This document shows, piece after piece, positions 12,862 through 24,700 of a DNA stretch of 64,000 bases. This DNA comes from Rostratula benghalensis (taxonomy: Eukaryota > Chordata > Aves > Charadriiformes > Rostratulidae): NCBI GenBank assembly GCA_013399305.1, contig VXAI01000307.1, positions 775,936-839,935 of the forward strand, given 5' to 3'. The stretch's first letter is position 1; the number at the start of each line of letters is the position of its first letter. Both the position numbers and the translations under genes were made by a program. The notes below the pieces were generated by a model, which was given only the letters and a program-made list of their open reading frames with translations, made no database searches and was not told the origin of the DNA.

Positions 12862-13125
12862 GGGGGGGGGGGGGAAGTCGTCCGTGTCCCCCCAGGACCG
12901 CGACAGTGGCTGTGTCGAGGTTGATCCGAGCGCCCCGGCTGTGCCCCCAGTTCCCCTCTGCTTCCTCCATTCTCTCCATCCCCATTCCGGGGCTGCCCGG
13001 GGGAGCACAGGGCAGACCACAGGGGGCTGAGAGCGGGGTAGGAGGGGGGCACAGCCCGGCTGCACGGGGGGGTTCTGTGGAATTGATTCTCCAGGAGCTC
13101 TGAGAAGTGAGGGTGAAGTTTTTTG
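12862..13125. promoter_or_regulatory. GC-rich, CpG-containing segment beside the gap
   Basis: This segment is richer in CpG than its surroundings and follows a G13 run. It may be the edge of a CpG island hidden in the gap, possibly an alternative SCAMP4 promoter. Donor-like sites on the plus strand are GCGGG followed by GTAGGA (near 13037) and AGTGAGG followed by GTGAAG (near 13114). No coding sequence is recognised. Confidence 0.3.
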
Positions 13126-13183
13126 ACGTGTGTGGTTTGGGCACCAGCACTTTCACATACTGCCCTTGAGAGAACATGGACAC

Positions 13184-13362
13184 TGTAAAGAGGGTAGATT
13201 TAGATTACTAGATAATAGACTTACTCATTGTAAAGAGGGGATATTTAGATTAGATAGTAAGAAGAACTGCTGGGAGGGTGGTGGGACCCTGACTCAGCTT
13301 GTCCCAAGAAGTTGTGTCTACCCCATACTTGGAGGGATTCAAGGCCAGGTTGGACAATAATT
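13184..13362 (+). mobile_element. Degenerate CR1 LINE fragment with internal duplication
   Basis: An old CR1 3' region is recognisable from the 'TAGTAAGAAGAACTGCTGGG' type motif, the GACTCAGCTTGTCCCAAGAAG region and 'GGATTCAAGGCCAGGTTGGA'. A segment beginning TGTAAAGAGG occurs twice, at 13184 and 13229 (45-base period), a local tandem duplication. Confidence 0.65.
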
Positions 13363-14322
13363 TTTTTCCCCCTATCTGGTATTAATTTTTTTGTGAGCAT
13401 TAATTAGCTCAAGAAGCTCTCATCTGAACCTGTAATGAAGATAGTAGTGAGTTAGGAATTAGGTAATGGATTAATTTATTTACTTTTTAGTGTTATTCTG
13501 GGCCAACTAATGCTGTTGCTGTACAGTCTGCAGCTCATGAGGCCAATCCAAGTAGGTGACAGGCAGTGGAATAGGCTATTGTGCCCTGAACACATGTTTT
13601 TCTGTGCTTTCTCTCTTCCTCTCGAGCCTTCTGTGATTTTTCCCCTGAGCAGCCAAGCTTTCCTTCTGGAAGCAGTCACAGCAAAGCCAATATTTGTCTG
13701 TGGACCCTAAATTAAGGTTTCTGCCCATCTGCTGAAGCAGTAGATGTGGTTGTATGAATGGGCTGGGAGACCCCTGAGGGTGATTGCTTCTGATTATGCT
13801 TTCTCAGCAGCTCTGGGATGGGAGCCTTGGGGGAGCCAGGGCAGAAAAATGCCTTGTACAGCTGGGTGTCCCCAGTGTCTGTCATACAGACGTGGGAGGA
13901 TGGTAACCCTTGCTTCCTTTGTTGTTTCCTGTGTGTTTCTCAGCAGCGGGGCTGCCATAAACAGTTTCCCCACTCTCACTGGTGGGCAGCTTTTGGAATT
14001 ATTTTTTTGGCTGGTTTTGTTGCCCATCTAGTTTGAAGCATGGCACTGCACTGTGCTGGTGTCACTGAAGGGACAGTGTCCTGCTCCACTGGGTTGGCAG
14101 TGCGCAGCGGGGCGGGGAAACGCTATCAAATCCAAACTGTGTCAGCTTTACAAAGTCTAGGCTGATAATGCTGATCCAGGCATTTTGGTACCTTGTGTAG
14201 TGATCTCTGCTGCCTTGGGCCCTCAGGGAAGTTCCTGGTAAGAGTTTTGCATTGGAATAAGACTCAAAACCAGCATTTTCTCTTAAACCAGTGCAGAGTC
14301 ACCACTTCATAAACACCAAATA

Positions 14323-14641
14323 TGTAAAGGGTGAGTGTCAGGAGGATGGAGCCAGGCTCTTCTCAGGGACAGGCAATGACAGGACAAGGGGCAATGGGTG
14401 CAAGCTGGAACAGAGGAGGTTCCACTGAAATAGGAGGAAAAACTTCTTCATGGTGAGGGTGAGGGAACCCTGGCAGGGGCTGCTCAGAGAGGTGATGGGG
14501 TCTCCTTCTCTGGAGACATCCAAACCCCTCCTGGACACGTTCCTGTGGGACCTGCTCTGGGTGTTCCTGCTCTGGCAGGCGGATTGGACTGGGTGAGCTT
14601 TCCAGGTCCCTTCCAATCCCTGAGAGTCTGTGACTCTGTGA
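14323..14641 (+). mobile_element. CR1 LINE 3' fragment
   Basis: This is the CR1 3' untranslated region from the AAAGGGTGAGTGTCAGGAGG motif to the CTGTGACTCTGTGAC tail. It belongs to the same subfamily as 6331-6876 and 9554-10072 but is truncated further at the 5' end. Confidence 0.9.
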
Positions 14642-14802
14642 CAACTGGAGAGGCACGTGAGCAAGGCACTTGCTTGTCTTGGGAAGCACTGGAGGCTGCG
14701 GTGGTTCCCTGCCCAGCATGGTGGTTTCAAATCCACCTCTCCCAGGTCTCTGCAAGGTGTCCTTGCTTTTAGGCCATTTGATTTTTCTTTCTGAACTGCC
14801 AG

Positions 14803-14863
14803 GATCTGCAGCATGGAGTGACCTCTGAAAGCCTGGTCTCTGGTGATGACCATCACCGGACAG
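14803..14863 (+). other. Possible untranslated exon upstream of SCAMP4
   Basis: A pyrimidine-rich tract and AG (CTTTCTGAACTGCCAG) precede 61 bases that end in GGACAG followed by a good donor, GTGAGC. It lies in the region expected to hold the SCAMP4 5' leader. It carries only a tiny open frame. The support is splice-site shape alone, which often arises by chance. Confidence 0.2.
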
Positions 14864-17800
14864 GTGAGCTTGCTTCCAGGAGATGTGTGTGGTGGCCAGG
14901 TATTCTCATTTCACTTGTTCTCTAGTCATTAAGGCATTGTCTTACAAGGGGGTGTTGGCAACTTCTTTTGGTGTTGCTTTTACATAAAGATTCTGCCCCT
15001 CCATTCGCTTTTGGCAAAGTACTCCAGATTTAAACCCTTGAATACATATCTGCAGGGAAGCTCTTAGCCTTGCTATAGTCATTGTATTGGAATGAAAATA
15101 TAAAAGCAGTCCAGAAAATATCCTAGAGCAAGACTTTAGAAGCTGGTGAATTTTGCTGGGTGGAAAGCTTGGCATATTGGGCTCTTCTGGGTTTGACTGG
15201 GGCACCTGGGGTTGGCACGAGAGGAGCTGGTGTCCTGTGAATCTGGTCTTGGGGGACTTGTCCCAGGTGGGTTTATGGCAGGAATAAGTCCAGCTCTCCC
15301 ACCTCCCTGTCAGCACTGCTCTTTTGGCCTGTCCTTTATTTCACCTGCCACCCTTCTCTCTTTTTGTAAAAAGAAGTAGTGAGAAATAACTGAAAGTTTA
15401 AAAAATATTTACTATAACACAGGCAGAATAAATTTTATATCAAACAAGGGGCCAAAATGGTGACATAAATGCAGTCCTGTAACGTGCCTCAAGCAGGTAT
15501 TAATTCACAAATTTCTCTGTAATTTGTGATGGTGAAATGTGCTTTGCACTGAAGTCACATTCAAAGCAATTGTCTTGTGTTTTCCACCTAGAAAACTATT
15601 GCTGCCTGAACTGGTTTAAAAGGAAAATGCCATCTCTTGAAATGACACAGGGTGATTTTGTCTTTGAAACACTGATGAAGAAAAGCCCTGACTGTCTCCA
15701 GTGGGCTCTCGTGAGTTATGTGTGTTGGGCTGTAACCTCTGGGGCTGTGCATTGCCTGCGGATGAGCAGAGTGGAAAAAGGAAGTTCAGTTCACATGGGG
15801 GTTTCCTTAGCTGGGGTGTTTTTTTCCTCCCTCCATAAATAGGAAGAAATCTTTGCAGTGGAGTCCAGGATGTTGGGTTTCATCTGTTCCCAATTGCAAA
15901 TGTTTGTCTATTCCCAAACTGCAAATGTTCTCGTGAATAGAGAGCTTAATTTCTGTGTTGTGTTCTTGTACAAACTAATGCCTGATTGGGTGATACCAGT
16001 TTATGAACCCATTTATCCACATTTGCTGCAATTCTATTTCCTTATGCCAGGATCTGGAGCCTGAGTTGAGGATGTTTGGGCTGCACAGTGGCATTTTCCC
16101 CACTGCCCATCCCAGCCGAGCAACACCATCGCTTATTAGAGCCAAGATTTTTTCCCACATCTGAGGCCTGTTAGCCCAAGACCCTGCAATTAAGATTTTG
16201 CAGAAATCCTGCCCAAATCAAGTGGTGATCTGGGGAGGTGTGGAAACAGTGACCCCTGTGCAAGTGTACTGTGGAGCACTGAACAGAAGTTACATTGAGT
16301 TGGGTCCTGGAGCCTTAATTTCATGCCTGTGAAAGGTTCAGAAATGCTGCCAGAGATGTCCATGGAGAAAAGCTCCCTTTGCTTTCCCCAGGGGCTGGGG
16401 TCTTGGTGCAGCTGAGCCAGTGGAAGGTCAATATATTTCAAGAACTGGTTATTCAGTGTAAAACTTGGTCATTTTGTGCTTGTCTTTGAAGAAAGAAGTA
16501 TCTTAACACTGCTTTGTGGTTCCAAACTACAGCTTTCTGTAGGGAAAGGACAGTCTTCCCAGGAACTTCTGTGGGGTTACTAATAAAAGCAACAGTTGCA
16601 GAAGGGAGGAGTATTTGGTAGTTTATCTGTAGATAATGCACTCTGTCTCCAAAGCATTAAACCATGGCTGAGACTTATTAGCAAATGAGCAGGTAAATGA
16701 GAGCAGGTGGGTAAGAGAAGGGAGTGGTTCATGGGAATGCTGCTTTCTCTGTTTGATCATTTATTTATTTGACTTAAAGCCACCCAACTTCCCTGCAGTT
16801 GTTTTACTGAGAAGGGAGGGCTCAGGAGAGCTACTGTTTGGCCACGATGGCCCTGTCAAACCAATGAAGGTGTCCCTTGGTCCTTCCTTCTGGTCCCTTT
16901 TCCCGTGGATAGACTGCTGTCTCCCACTGCTCTGCAGCTGCGAGGTGCAGGCACTGAAGGACATGAACTAAATAATCCTCTTCTGAAGATGGATCTTACT
17001 CATTTGCTCATCTTCCAGTGAAAGGGTCTTTTATTTTAGTGTGTAACTGGTGTTTGTGTGTCATTTGCTCTTCCCCTATAATTTACAGATCTCAGTTGGG
17101 AGCAGCTGCGAATGGGTGGGGTGAAGTTTTAATTGTGTTCTGAACTGCCTTCATACTTTATTTTCTATTCACACATTTTAAAAAAAAAAAGGCAAAGCAA
17201 AATACTTCCCTTTCTAAATCATAGGTTATAAAATGCCTGTCAGGTGCTGGGTCATGTCTGTGTTGTTGGAAAGCCTGGAGGCCTCAGCTTGATGGGGCCC
17301 CTTGTGTGAGCCTTGAACCGGGGAGTCCCAGCCCTGAGCAGCTCATGAATTTCATGTCCACACTCTATTGCTTTCTCTAGACTGGTACAAGATAAAGAAT
17401 CTGTTCTTCTCAGTGTAGACATAGTTAAGGTTGTATATAACTGCTTCTCTATGGACAGGAGGAACAACCTGCCTGTGCAGGTCCTGCTGCTTATCAGAGT
17501 GCCCTTGTCTCCACCAAGGACTCTGCCAGAGTAGCTCGATGAAAAAGGAAAGTAGGTGCCACCCCAACAAAATACTTGCACCAGGGCAAACTCTGCATCC
17601 TCCAGACCATGCACGAAGCCTGTGGAACAGCACAGAGGTGCAGGAAAGGGAAAGAAGCAGCTTTAAATCCCGAGAGCTTTGGGTGCAATGCAGCTAATTC
17701 TGACCTGTGGGAGCTGGTGGCAGCACGTGGTGTTCGCTGGGTTTTCTTAGGGGTGGTTTTCAGTCTAGACTTCCCTAATTCCTGATAACTCTTGTCACAC

Positions 17801-18178
17801 CCTCCAGCGCTCCTTTAAAGGGTTGTTTTGTGGTACTCTGTGTTTCCCTTCTGGCATTTACACTAGGAGCACGGGGTGTTTTTATCCTTAATGAAAAAGG
17901 GGGGGTAGAATCAGAGCCGAGTACAGACATCTCTTTCATCTGTGGGAGCAGTTCTGCCAAAATCAGCAGCGCGGCTGACGCCGAGTGAACTTTATGGGGT
18001 TTGATTCTTCCACAATTATGGCCATTTTCAATGGTGGTAACAGAAATAATGAATCTGCCTTTTAAGAAGGATTGTGCAGAATTGTTAAAATAATGAGGGA
18101 GTTTGGGGGTTGTGTGCCAGCTGATTATTTGAGCAGCAGTTTACTTCCCTGCTAACAGTCCCAATCTCTTTGTTCCAG
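14864..18178. other. Non-coding, probable 5' intron of SCAMP4
   Basis: I see no CR1, no recognisable exon and no RNA gene. There is a short A-run at about 17179-17190. The strand context suggests an intron within the 5' leader of SCAMP4. Confidence 0.45.
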
Positions 18179-18249
18179 CAGTTGGGAGAGTCAGCAGAGA
18201 GCCAGGAGCCAACGAATCATCTCAGCAGCTAAATGAGGCATTAGTTCTG
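18179..18249 (+). other. Possible untranslated exon upstream of SCAMP4
   Basis: A strong acceptor (CAATCTCTTTGTTCCAG) precedes 71 bases that end in TTCTG followed by the donor GTGAGC. It sits 395 bases before the exon with the start codon and could be part of the 5' leader. No start codon with a useful frame is present. The evidence is limited to the splice-site pair. Confidence 0.3.
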
Positions 18250-18644
18250 GTGAGCTCCTACAAATTTCTCTTCCAATGCCTGCCCTGTGCTGGGTCTCAG
18301 ACCTCTGGCACATCTGGCTGCAGCTGGAAGGGACACATGTCCTGGCAGCAGCCTTTGCCGGGTACTGCTACAAGCACATTTTGTTGCTGTTGAAAAACTG
18401 AAGGTTTAAAATTGGTTGACAGTGGGGTTGTGCTAAAGGAGATGCTGCCAGGGGGAGATTTGTATGAACAAGGAGAAATGGTGGTCCCTCCCCTAAGGTT
18501 CCAGTGGGAACCTTATGATGAGTGGTTTGTAGCAGGACCCCCGGGACTGCCAGAGACTCCCAATCCCTGGAAGTTCTTTGGGTGCAGATTAAGTGACACG
18601 TGCTGACCTGCTTTCCTTTTCTTTTTCTTTTCTTTCTGCAATAG

Positions 18645-18700
18645 ATCTGTTGCTATCTGTCTGAAACTTCAAGAGGGAACATTCCCAATAAAAATGGCAG
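18645..18700 (+). CDS. SCAMP4: SCAMP4 exon with start codon
   Basis: The acceptor is a long pyrimidine tract ending TTTCTGCAATAG; the donor is GGCAG followed by GTAAGA. The ATG is at 18694-18696 in good context (A at -3, G at +4). Only ATG GCA G is coding; the first 49 bases are leader. The frame has no stop upstream within this exon, but the family start (M-A/S-E-K) and total length support this ATG. Confidence 0.93.
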
Positions 18701-21700
18701 GTAAGAGCACCTCAAAGGACAGCAATGTAGAGAGAAGGGTTTCAGAGAATGTTTTTCTGTACACTGTGGTGGCTGTAACGCTTCAGGTGTGCAACTTGAA
18801 ATCACAGAATGTCTAGAGTTGGAAGGGACCTTAAAGATCATCTTGTTCCAACCCCCCTGCCCTGTGCAGGGACACCTCCCACCACACCAGGTTGCTCCAA
18901 GCCCCCTCCAACCTGGCCTTGAACCCCTCCAGGGATGGGGCAGCCACAGCTTCTCGGGGCAACCTGTTCCAGTGTCTCACCACCCTCACACCAAAGAAGT
19001 TCTTCCCCAGATCTCATCTCAGTCTTCCCTCCTTCAGTTTAAAACCCTTCCCCCTCGTCCTGACGCTATGCTCCCTGATAAAGAATGCCTCCTCATCTCA
19101 CATGTGTCCCTTCCTGAGGTCTCAGTGATCCCTAAAGCTCTTCAGCTCCTCTTTTCTTGCCTCGGTCACAGTCACTGTTATGCAGTGTCCACTGTAGATT
19201 TCTCAGCTGAGGTCACTGCTCTGGTGATAAAGGTGTGACTTGTCTGAAAGCTCTTCGAGGATGGAATTTATTCACAAAAAAAGTACATGAGACAATTCCT
19301 GCATTACAGCTTTCCACAGCGTTCCTAGCTGTGCTACTGATTTTAAGACATCTTCATTTTACCTTTAGTGAGATCAGTAACACAATTCCATCCAACTTTT
19401 TTAAGATAAGAGGAAGTCAGGGACTTCCATACAGCAGATGTTCATTGGTAATATGGTTTGGTTTTTGAAAGCAGGGCTTGTGCTTGTGGATCTGCTGTGT
19501 TGATCCTTGCTGTAACGCTCCAAGCTATGCAGTCAGACGTGAAAGGGGATATTTTCCTTTGATTTCTTTTGTCTGTTCTTGGAAATAGCCCAGAACAGTT
19601 GAAAGCTACAGGGTCTCTGGGTGGGAAAAGGTGTTCACCTGGCTGCTTGCAGCTTGGCAGCAACAGAAAGGAGGTGTAGTCCTGATCTTTGTGTACCTAG
19701 AAAACAATTGTGGAAGTATTTGGAGCATTTTGTGGACTTGAAAAATGACAGGCTGGTGCCCAGCAGCCTAGTTAGTTTTGGCTCCAGCATTTGGGAACTT
19801 TTGTGCTACAAGCTGGCAGCAGCTCTGCTGCCCATGACAGAGCTGGGCTGTAAGAGAGAGAAACGGGAAGAGAACGAACCCAAATGAACTACCTGTAGCT
19901 TCAGCTGTTCAAGAGGGACAGGAAAAATTTCCTCATCCCTCCAAAAAACCCCCGAGATGGTTAGAAAATCTGCTTTTACTGTAGTTGATTAAACTTGCTC
20001 TTACTGACTTCTCTAGAGACCTGTCTCTTTGGCTTTAAAACATGTGCCCTCTTCCCTGCATTTATCCAGTGGTGTTATGTCCTTTTGTCAGCTGCTGAGG
20101 CAGACTGTCCAGCAGGAAAACCATGAATATTTATAGTAAACAAAAAATTAGTCCTAAGGAGGCTGAATTCCTGTGGACTTTGACAGCAGCCATGGGAGAG
20201 CAGTAGTGCACGTGATGGGCTGTAGGTGTTACCCAGTAACAAATACCAGCTTGAGAGGGCATCTGAACTCGTGTAAAGTGCTTTTGGAGGAGATGAGGAG
20301 GGGCAGTAGACTTAATATGTGTTTTTATGAGGAAAAGTCTACTGAAATGACAAGTCGGGCTGGTGACTTAAGGCATTCCACATTTAATTCTGGTGTGCTC
20401 ACAGTGGGTGTTATCCCCACCATCTTTTCTGGGTGAAAATATGCCTTTGCTTTGCATGAAGCAAAGCCTTTTCTCTCCTAAGACATGGCTTACAGCTTCA
20501 GACCCTTCCCTGCCAGCCTTTAAGTGAACCAAAGAAGCTGCTCCTGCAAAATGTCTTCTCCTGGGGAGACAATGGGAAGAGAAGGGGAACTCTTGCGTTT
20601 CTCTCATCTTCTGTGCCATTTGGAGGTTTTCCCAGGACATTTTTCACCTCTTCCTCTGGTTGTTTTTAATTCTGTTTACTGGGGCTGAAGTAGGCAAGAG
20701 AAAATTAGTGGCAATGCCCTGGAATCAAACTTTAATCAGCACTGGGAGGGAAGAGCAAACATTCCCAAACGTGTAGAGACGCACATCCGGGCATGCACAG
20801 AAACACAGCCCCATCTGCACATCCGTCTGGAAGCTGACAGCAGCTTAAACCCAGAGGATTTAGGCATTTAATGACTTGATTTATAAATGTAATTTCTTCC
20901 CAATGTAAGGTTTTCTTACATTGTTTTCTTACAGTTCACTGTATCGCTCTTGTCAGGGTTTGCTGATTTATTGAATCTGAATGCAAAGCTTTTTTTTTTT
21001 TCCCCCTGGGACTTAACATTACAGGAAAAACTTGTCTTTTAATGGGGGGAAAAAAAAAAGGGGGTGTGTCATGAGTCTTGTCAGAACAAAATCATCCTTG
21101 ACATTTTTTTGGCCTCCCTGAACTGGGTGATATACAAATACTGAACTCCAGTTTGTGGGTGATTTCCAAAGACACCCCTCCCTGCTGTCACAGGGACATA
21201 CTGCTGCCATCCAGTGAGACCTGGACAGGCTTGAGAGTTGTGCAGAGAGGAACCTGATGAAGTTCAACAAGGGCAAGTGCAGGGTCCTGCACCTGGGGAG
21301 GAAGAAGCCCCTGCACCAGGACAGGTTGGGCTGACGTGCTGGAGAGCAGCTCTGAGGAACAAGACCTGGGAGTCCTGGGGGACACCAGGATGCCCAGGAG
21401 CCAGCAATGGGCCCTGGTGGCCAAGAAGGCCAATGGCATCCTGGGGGGCATCAGGAAGAGTGTGAGCAGCAGGGGGAGGGAGGTCATCCTGCCCCTCTGC
21501 TCTGCTCTGGGGAGGCCCCATCTGGAGCAGTGGGACCAGTTCCAGGCTCCCCAGTTCCAGAAGGACAGGGAACTGCTGGAGAAGGGTACAGCAGAGGAGC
21601 ACCAAGATGATGAAGGGCCTGGAGCATCTGCCTCTGTGTGACCTGCTCTGGATGGACTGCTCTGTCAGGGAGTTGGAGGGGATGATCTCCAGAGGTCCCT

Positions 21701-24700
21701 TCCAACCTCATATCATTTGGTGATTCTGTACCTGCTGCCAGGCGCCGGGAGCCCCAGCTCTACAGAACTTGGGGCTGGAGGTCAATCAGCCCAGCCAGGC
21801 AATCACCAGCCTTTCCTCTGCCTTTGCTTTTCTGAGAGCTTGTCACTAAAACCTCTGTGGCCAGAGGTCCCCCAGATGTTGCTGGTTTCTCCCAGCGTCG
21901 TGGGGTACTTCATCTGGGAACTTATTTTAAGTTTGGGGGTTTTTTTTGTCTGGCAGCACCTTTCCTAGAGCTGCACACTGATGAGTAAAGGTATTGCATG
22001 CGTGTGTTGCTTATTCCTCACTCTGAGCATTGCATGTGTGAGTTTAAATGTCCTTTCCACTGCTGAGGAAGGAAGATGAGATGTTCAGTGAGAATGGACA
22101 CAACGGGAATGACCAGAGCCATTGGCCATTGATCTCTTTTGCTTCTCACGACTCCCCTTAACCTCAGGGCCCACAGGGGGTGTGGGGCAGGTCTGGGGAA
22201 CATTGGACTTCCTCAGCTGTATGAGAATGTTCCTCCCTTCAGCTAACATCTGTGTTCTCTTGTAGAAAAGGTGAATAACTTCCCACCACTCCCCAAGTTT
22301 ATCCCTCTGAAACCGTGCTTCTACCAGAATTTTGCTGATGAAATTCCCATTGATTATCAGTCTCTGGTGAAGAGGATCTACCACGTCTGGATCTGTAAGT
22401 TGCATATAAAACCTGTACTGGGCAAATGTATATGTGGGGTAAAAAACTGAATCTGAATGACTTATGTGCTTTCAAGTTTTGACAGCAATTAGCTGCTGAG
22501 AAGCAATGATTCCTTTCAGAATACTGTAATATAGCTTTATGCCCAAATTTTAAGACTCTGCCTTGATCTTTGCTGCAGAGCAGCTGTTGAAGAAAGGAGA
22601 GTATCAGTACCAGAACAGTCTGTTAGTAAATTTGGCGAGGAGAAAAGCAGACCACATTTGATGCCTTTATTAATGCAAGTGATGTTTTACTCCCCAGAAC
22701 AGCCCTCTTAAAGTAATTCCCAATTCACCCAAAATGAGATGAACAGGAGAATTTTAGGCCAGAAAAGAAACGTGGCCCATGTGCTTGCTGCCTCTCTGCC
22801 TACCTCACTGTAAGGAGGCTAAAGCTCCCTCTTCCTTGTGCCACCAACCAATTTCCCTTCCCAAAGGAAGCAGCATATTCTGGCTTCATGCTGCCCATTC
22901 CATAGCTCTGTGTAGCCCATGGAATGTTCCCTGTCCTGCTGGAGAAGGCACTGACCCTTTTGATCACAGCTGGTGATTTGCTGATACTCTCTATGAACAG
23001 ATCTCAGGCCTCTGTGCTCATGCTGCCTGGCTCAGCCATTCCAAAACCCAGCAATGAATATTCACTGTTATTCTCCCAGGAATGAAATTGGATTGGCCTT
23101 CTTGTGTCCTGGTGGCCAAGAAGGCCAATGGCATCCCTGGGGGGGGGGCATCAGGAAGAGTATGACCAGGCTCCCCAGTTCAAGAAGGACAGGTGCAGCA
23201 GAGGACCACCAAGGTGATGAGGGGCCTGGAGCATCTCTCTCAGAAGGAAAGGCTGAGGGACTTGGGTCTTTTTAATCTGGAGAAGAGAAGGCTGAGGGGG
23301 ATCTGATCAACACCTATAAATACTTGAAGGGTGGGTGTCAGGAGGATGGGGCCAGGCTTTTCCCAGTGGTGCCCAGGGACAGGACGAAAGGGAACGAGCA
23401 CAAACACAAACATAAGAAGTTCCATCTAAACATGAAGAGGAACTTCTTACTTGTGATGGTGGCAGAGCCCTGGCAGAGGCTGCCCAGAGAGGTGGTGGAG
23501 TCTCCTTCTCTGGAGACATTCAAACCTCTCCTGGACACGTTCCTGTGGGACCTGCTCTGGGTGACCCTGCTCTGGCAGGGGCTTGGAGATGATCTCCAGA
23601 GGTCCCTTCCAACCCCATATCATTCTATGATTCTGTGAAAATGCTGTGGCAGGCCTAGAGAACACCAGTGAGTGCTTCAGAGGATTAAAAATCTTCTTGC
23701 CTTCCTTATCTTTTTTTTTTCCCCAGATGCTTGTCATCCTACTTCCCCTTCTCGCTGCAGGACAGCTTGCTTTCTGCAGACATGCACTTGGTGGCAGGGC
23801 TTTTCTTCCAGATGCATAGGACGTGTGGATGGGAGAGATGTGCATAAATAATATCATAATCTATGGCTCCATTGTTCCTTCATTATTTAGAGATGCAGAA
23901 ATGAGCTCTGTAATTCTCTTGCCTGAAGAAGCTGCTTGTCCCTTCGGAGTGACTGGTTAAACCCTGCGCGCTGTGAAGCTGCCTTTGTCTGCTGCTCCCC
24001 CCCGGACAAAGCATCCCTCAGTCGAGTTAATGGCAAGCTGGAGAGGTGCCAGCCACTTGGGCAACTGGTCAAGGCAAGGCCTTGAGGAGCCCTGGCATTT
24101 CCACCACCAGGAGTTTTTGTCTATTTCTACCACAAGCAGGCTTTCTTGTTTTTGGGCTCTCCCCAACTTTTTGAGAGGGGATGGCGAGAGGGGCGCATAT
24201 GGAGGGAAGGCTGTAAACAAGGAGAGGTCAGGGGTGAAAATAGAAACACCAAAGTCATCGCTAGAAGGTTGGATGCTCGTTACTTTAATTGGATGTGAGT
24301 GCTTTATTAAGGTGGGTGATGGTTTGGGGAAACTTGTTCCAGAGCTCCCGCTGCTGGAGAACAAGCTCCCTGACACACAGGGAGAATCAGAAGTTCCTCA
24401 CAACTCCAAGAGCTTGGTTGTTCTTGGCTTGGTGGTTTTTTTGGTTTGTTTTTTTGTTTGTTTTTTTTTCCTTTTTTTGTAGAGAATAAATATCTTATGA
24501 AAACAAAAATTTTAAGAACTACAATTAATTACTGTATAAATGAAATCTAAATAATTAAAATTCTTTCTTCCCACCAATATTAAGATACATCCAAACCATC
24601 ACTCATAAAGCCTTGTTGTTTTAGATACTCAGAAGACATTTTCTTTGTATTTTAACTCCCATGTAATTTGTATGTCAGAAGCAGCTGCTGGGCTCAGATG

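Noticed and set aside
11606..13183. Several frames of 414-479 codons on both strands
   Set aside because: They are mostly X residues translated from the 998-base gap; the real ends are CR1 and non-coding sequence.
23973..24482. 169-codon frame in the SCAMP4 intron
   Set aside because: It ends in a T/G low-complexity run that creates a false hydrophobic tail, and lies between confirmed SCAMP4 exons.
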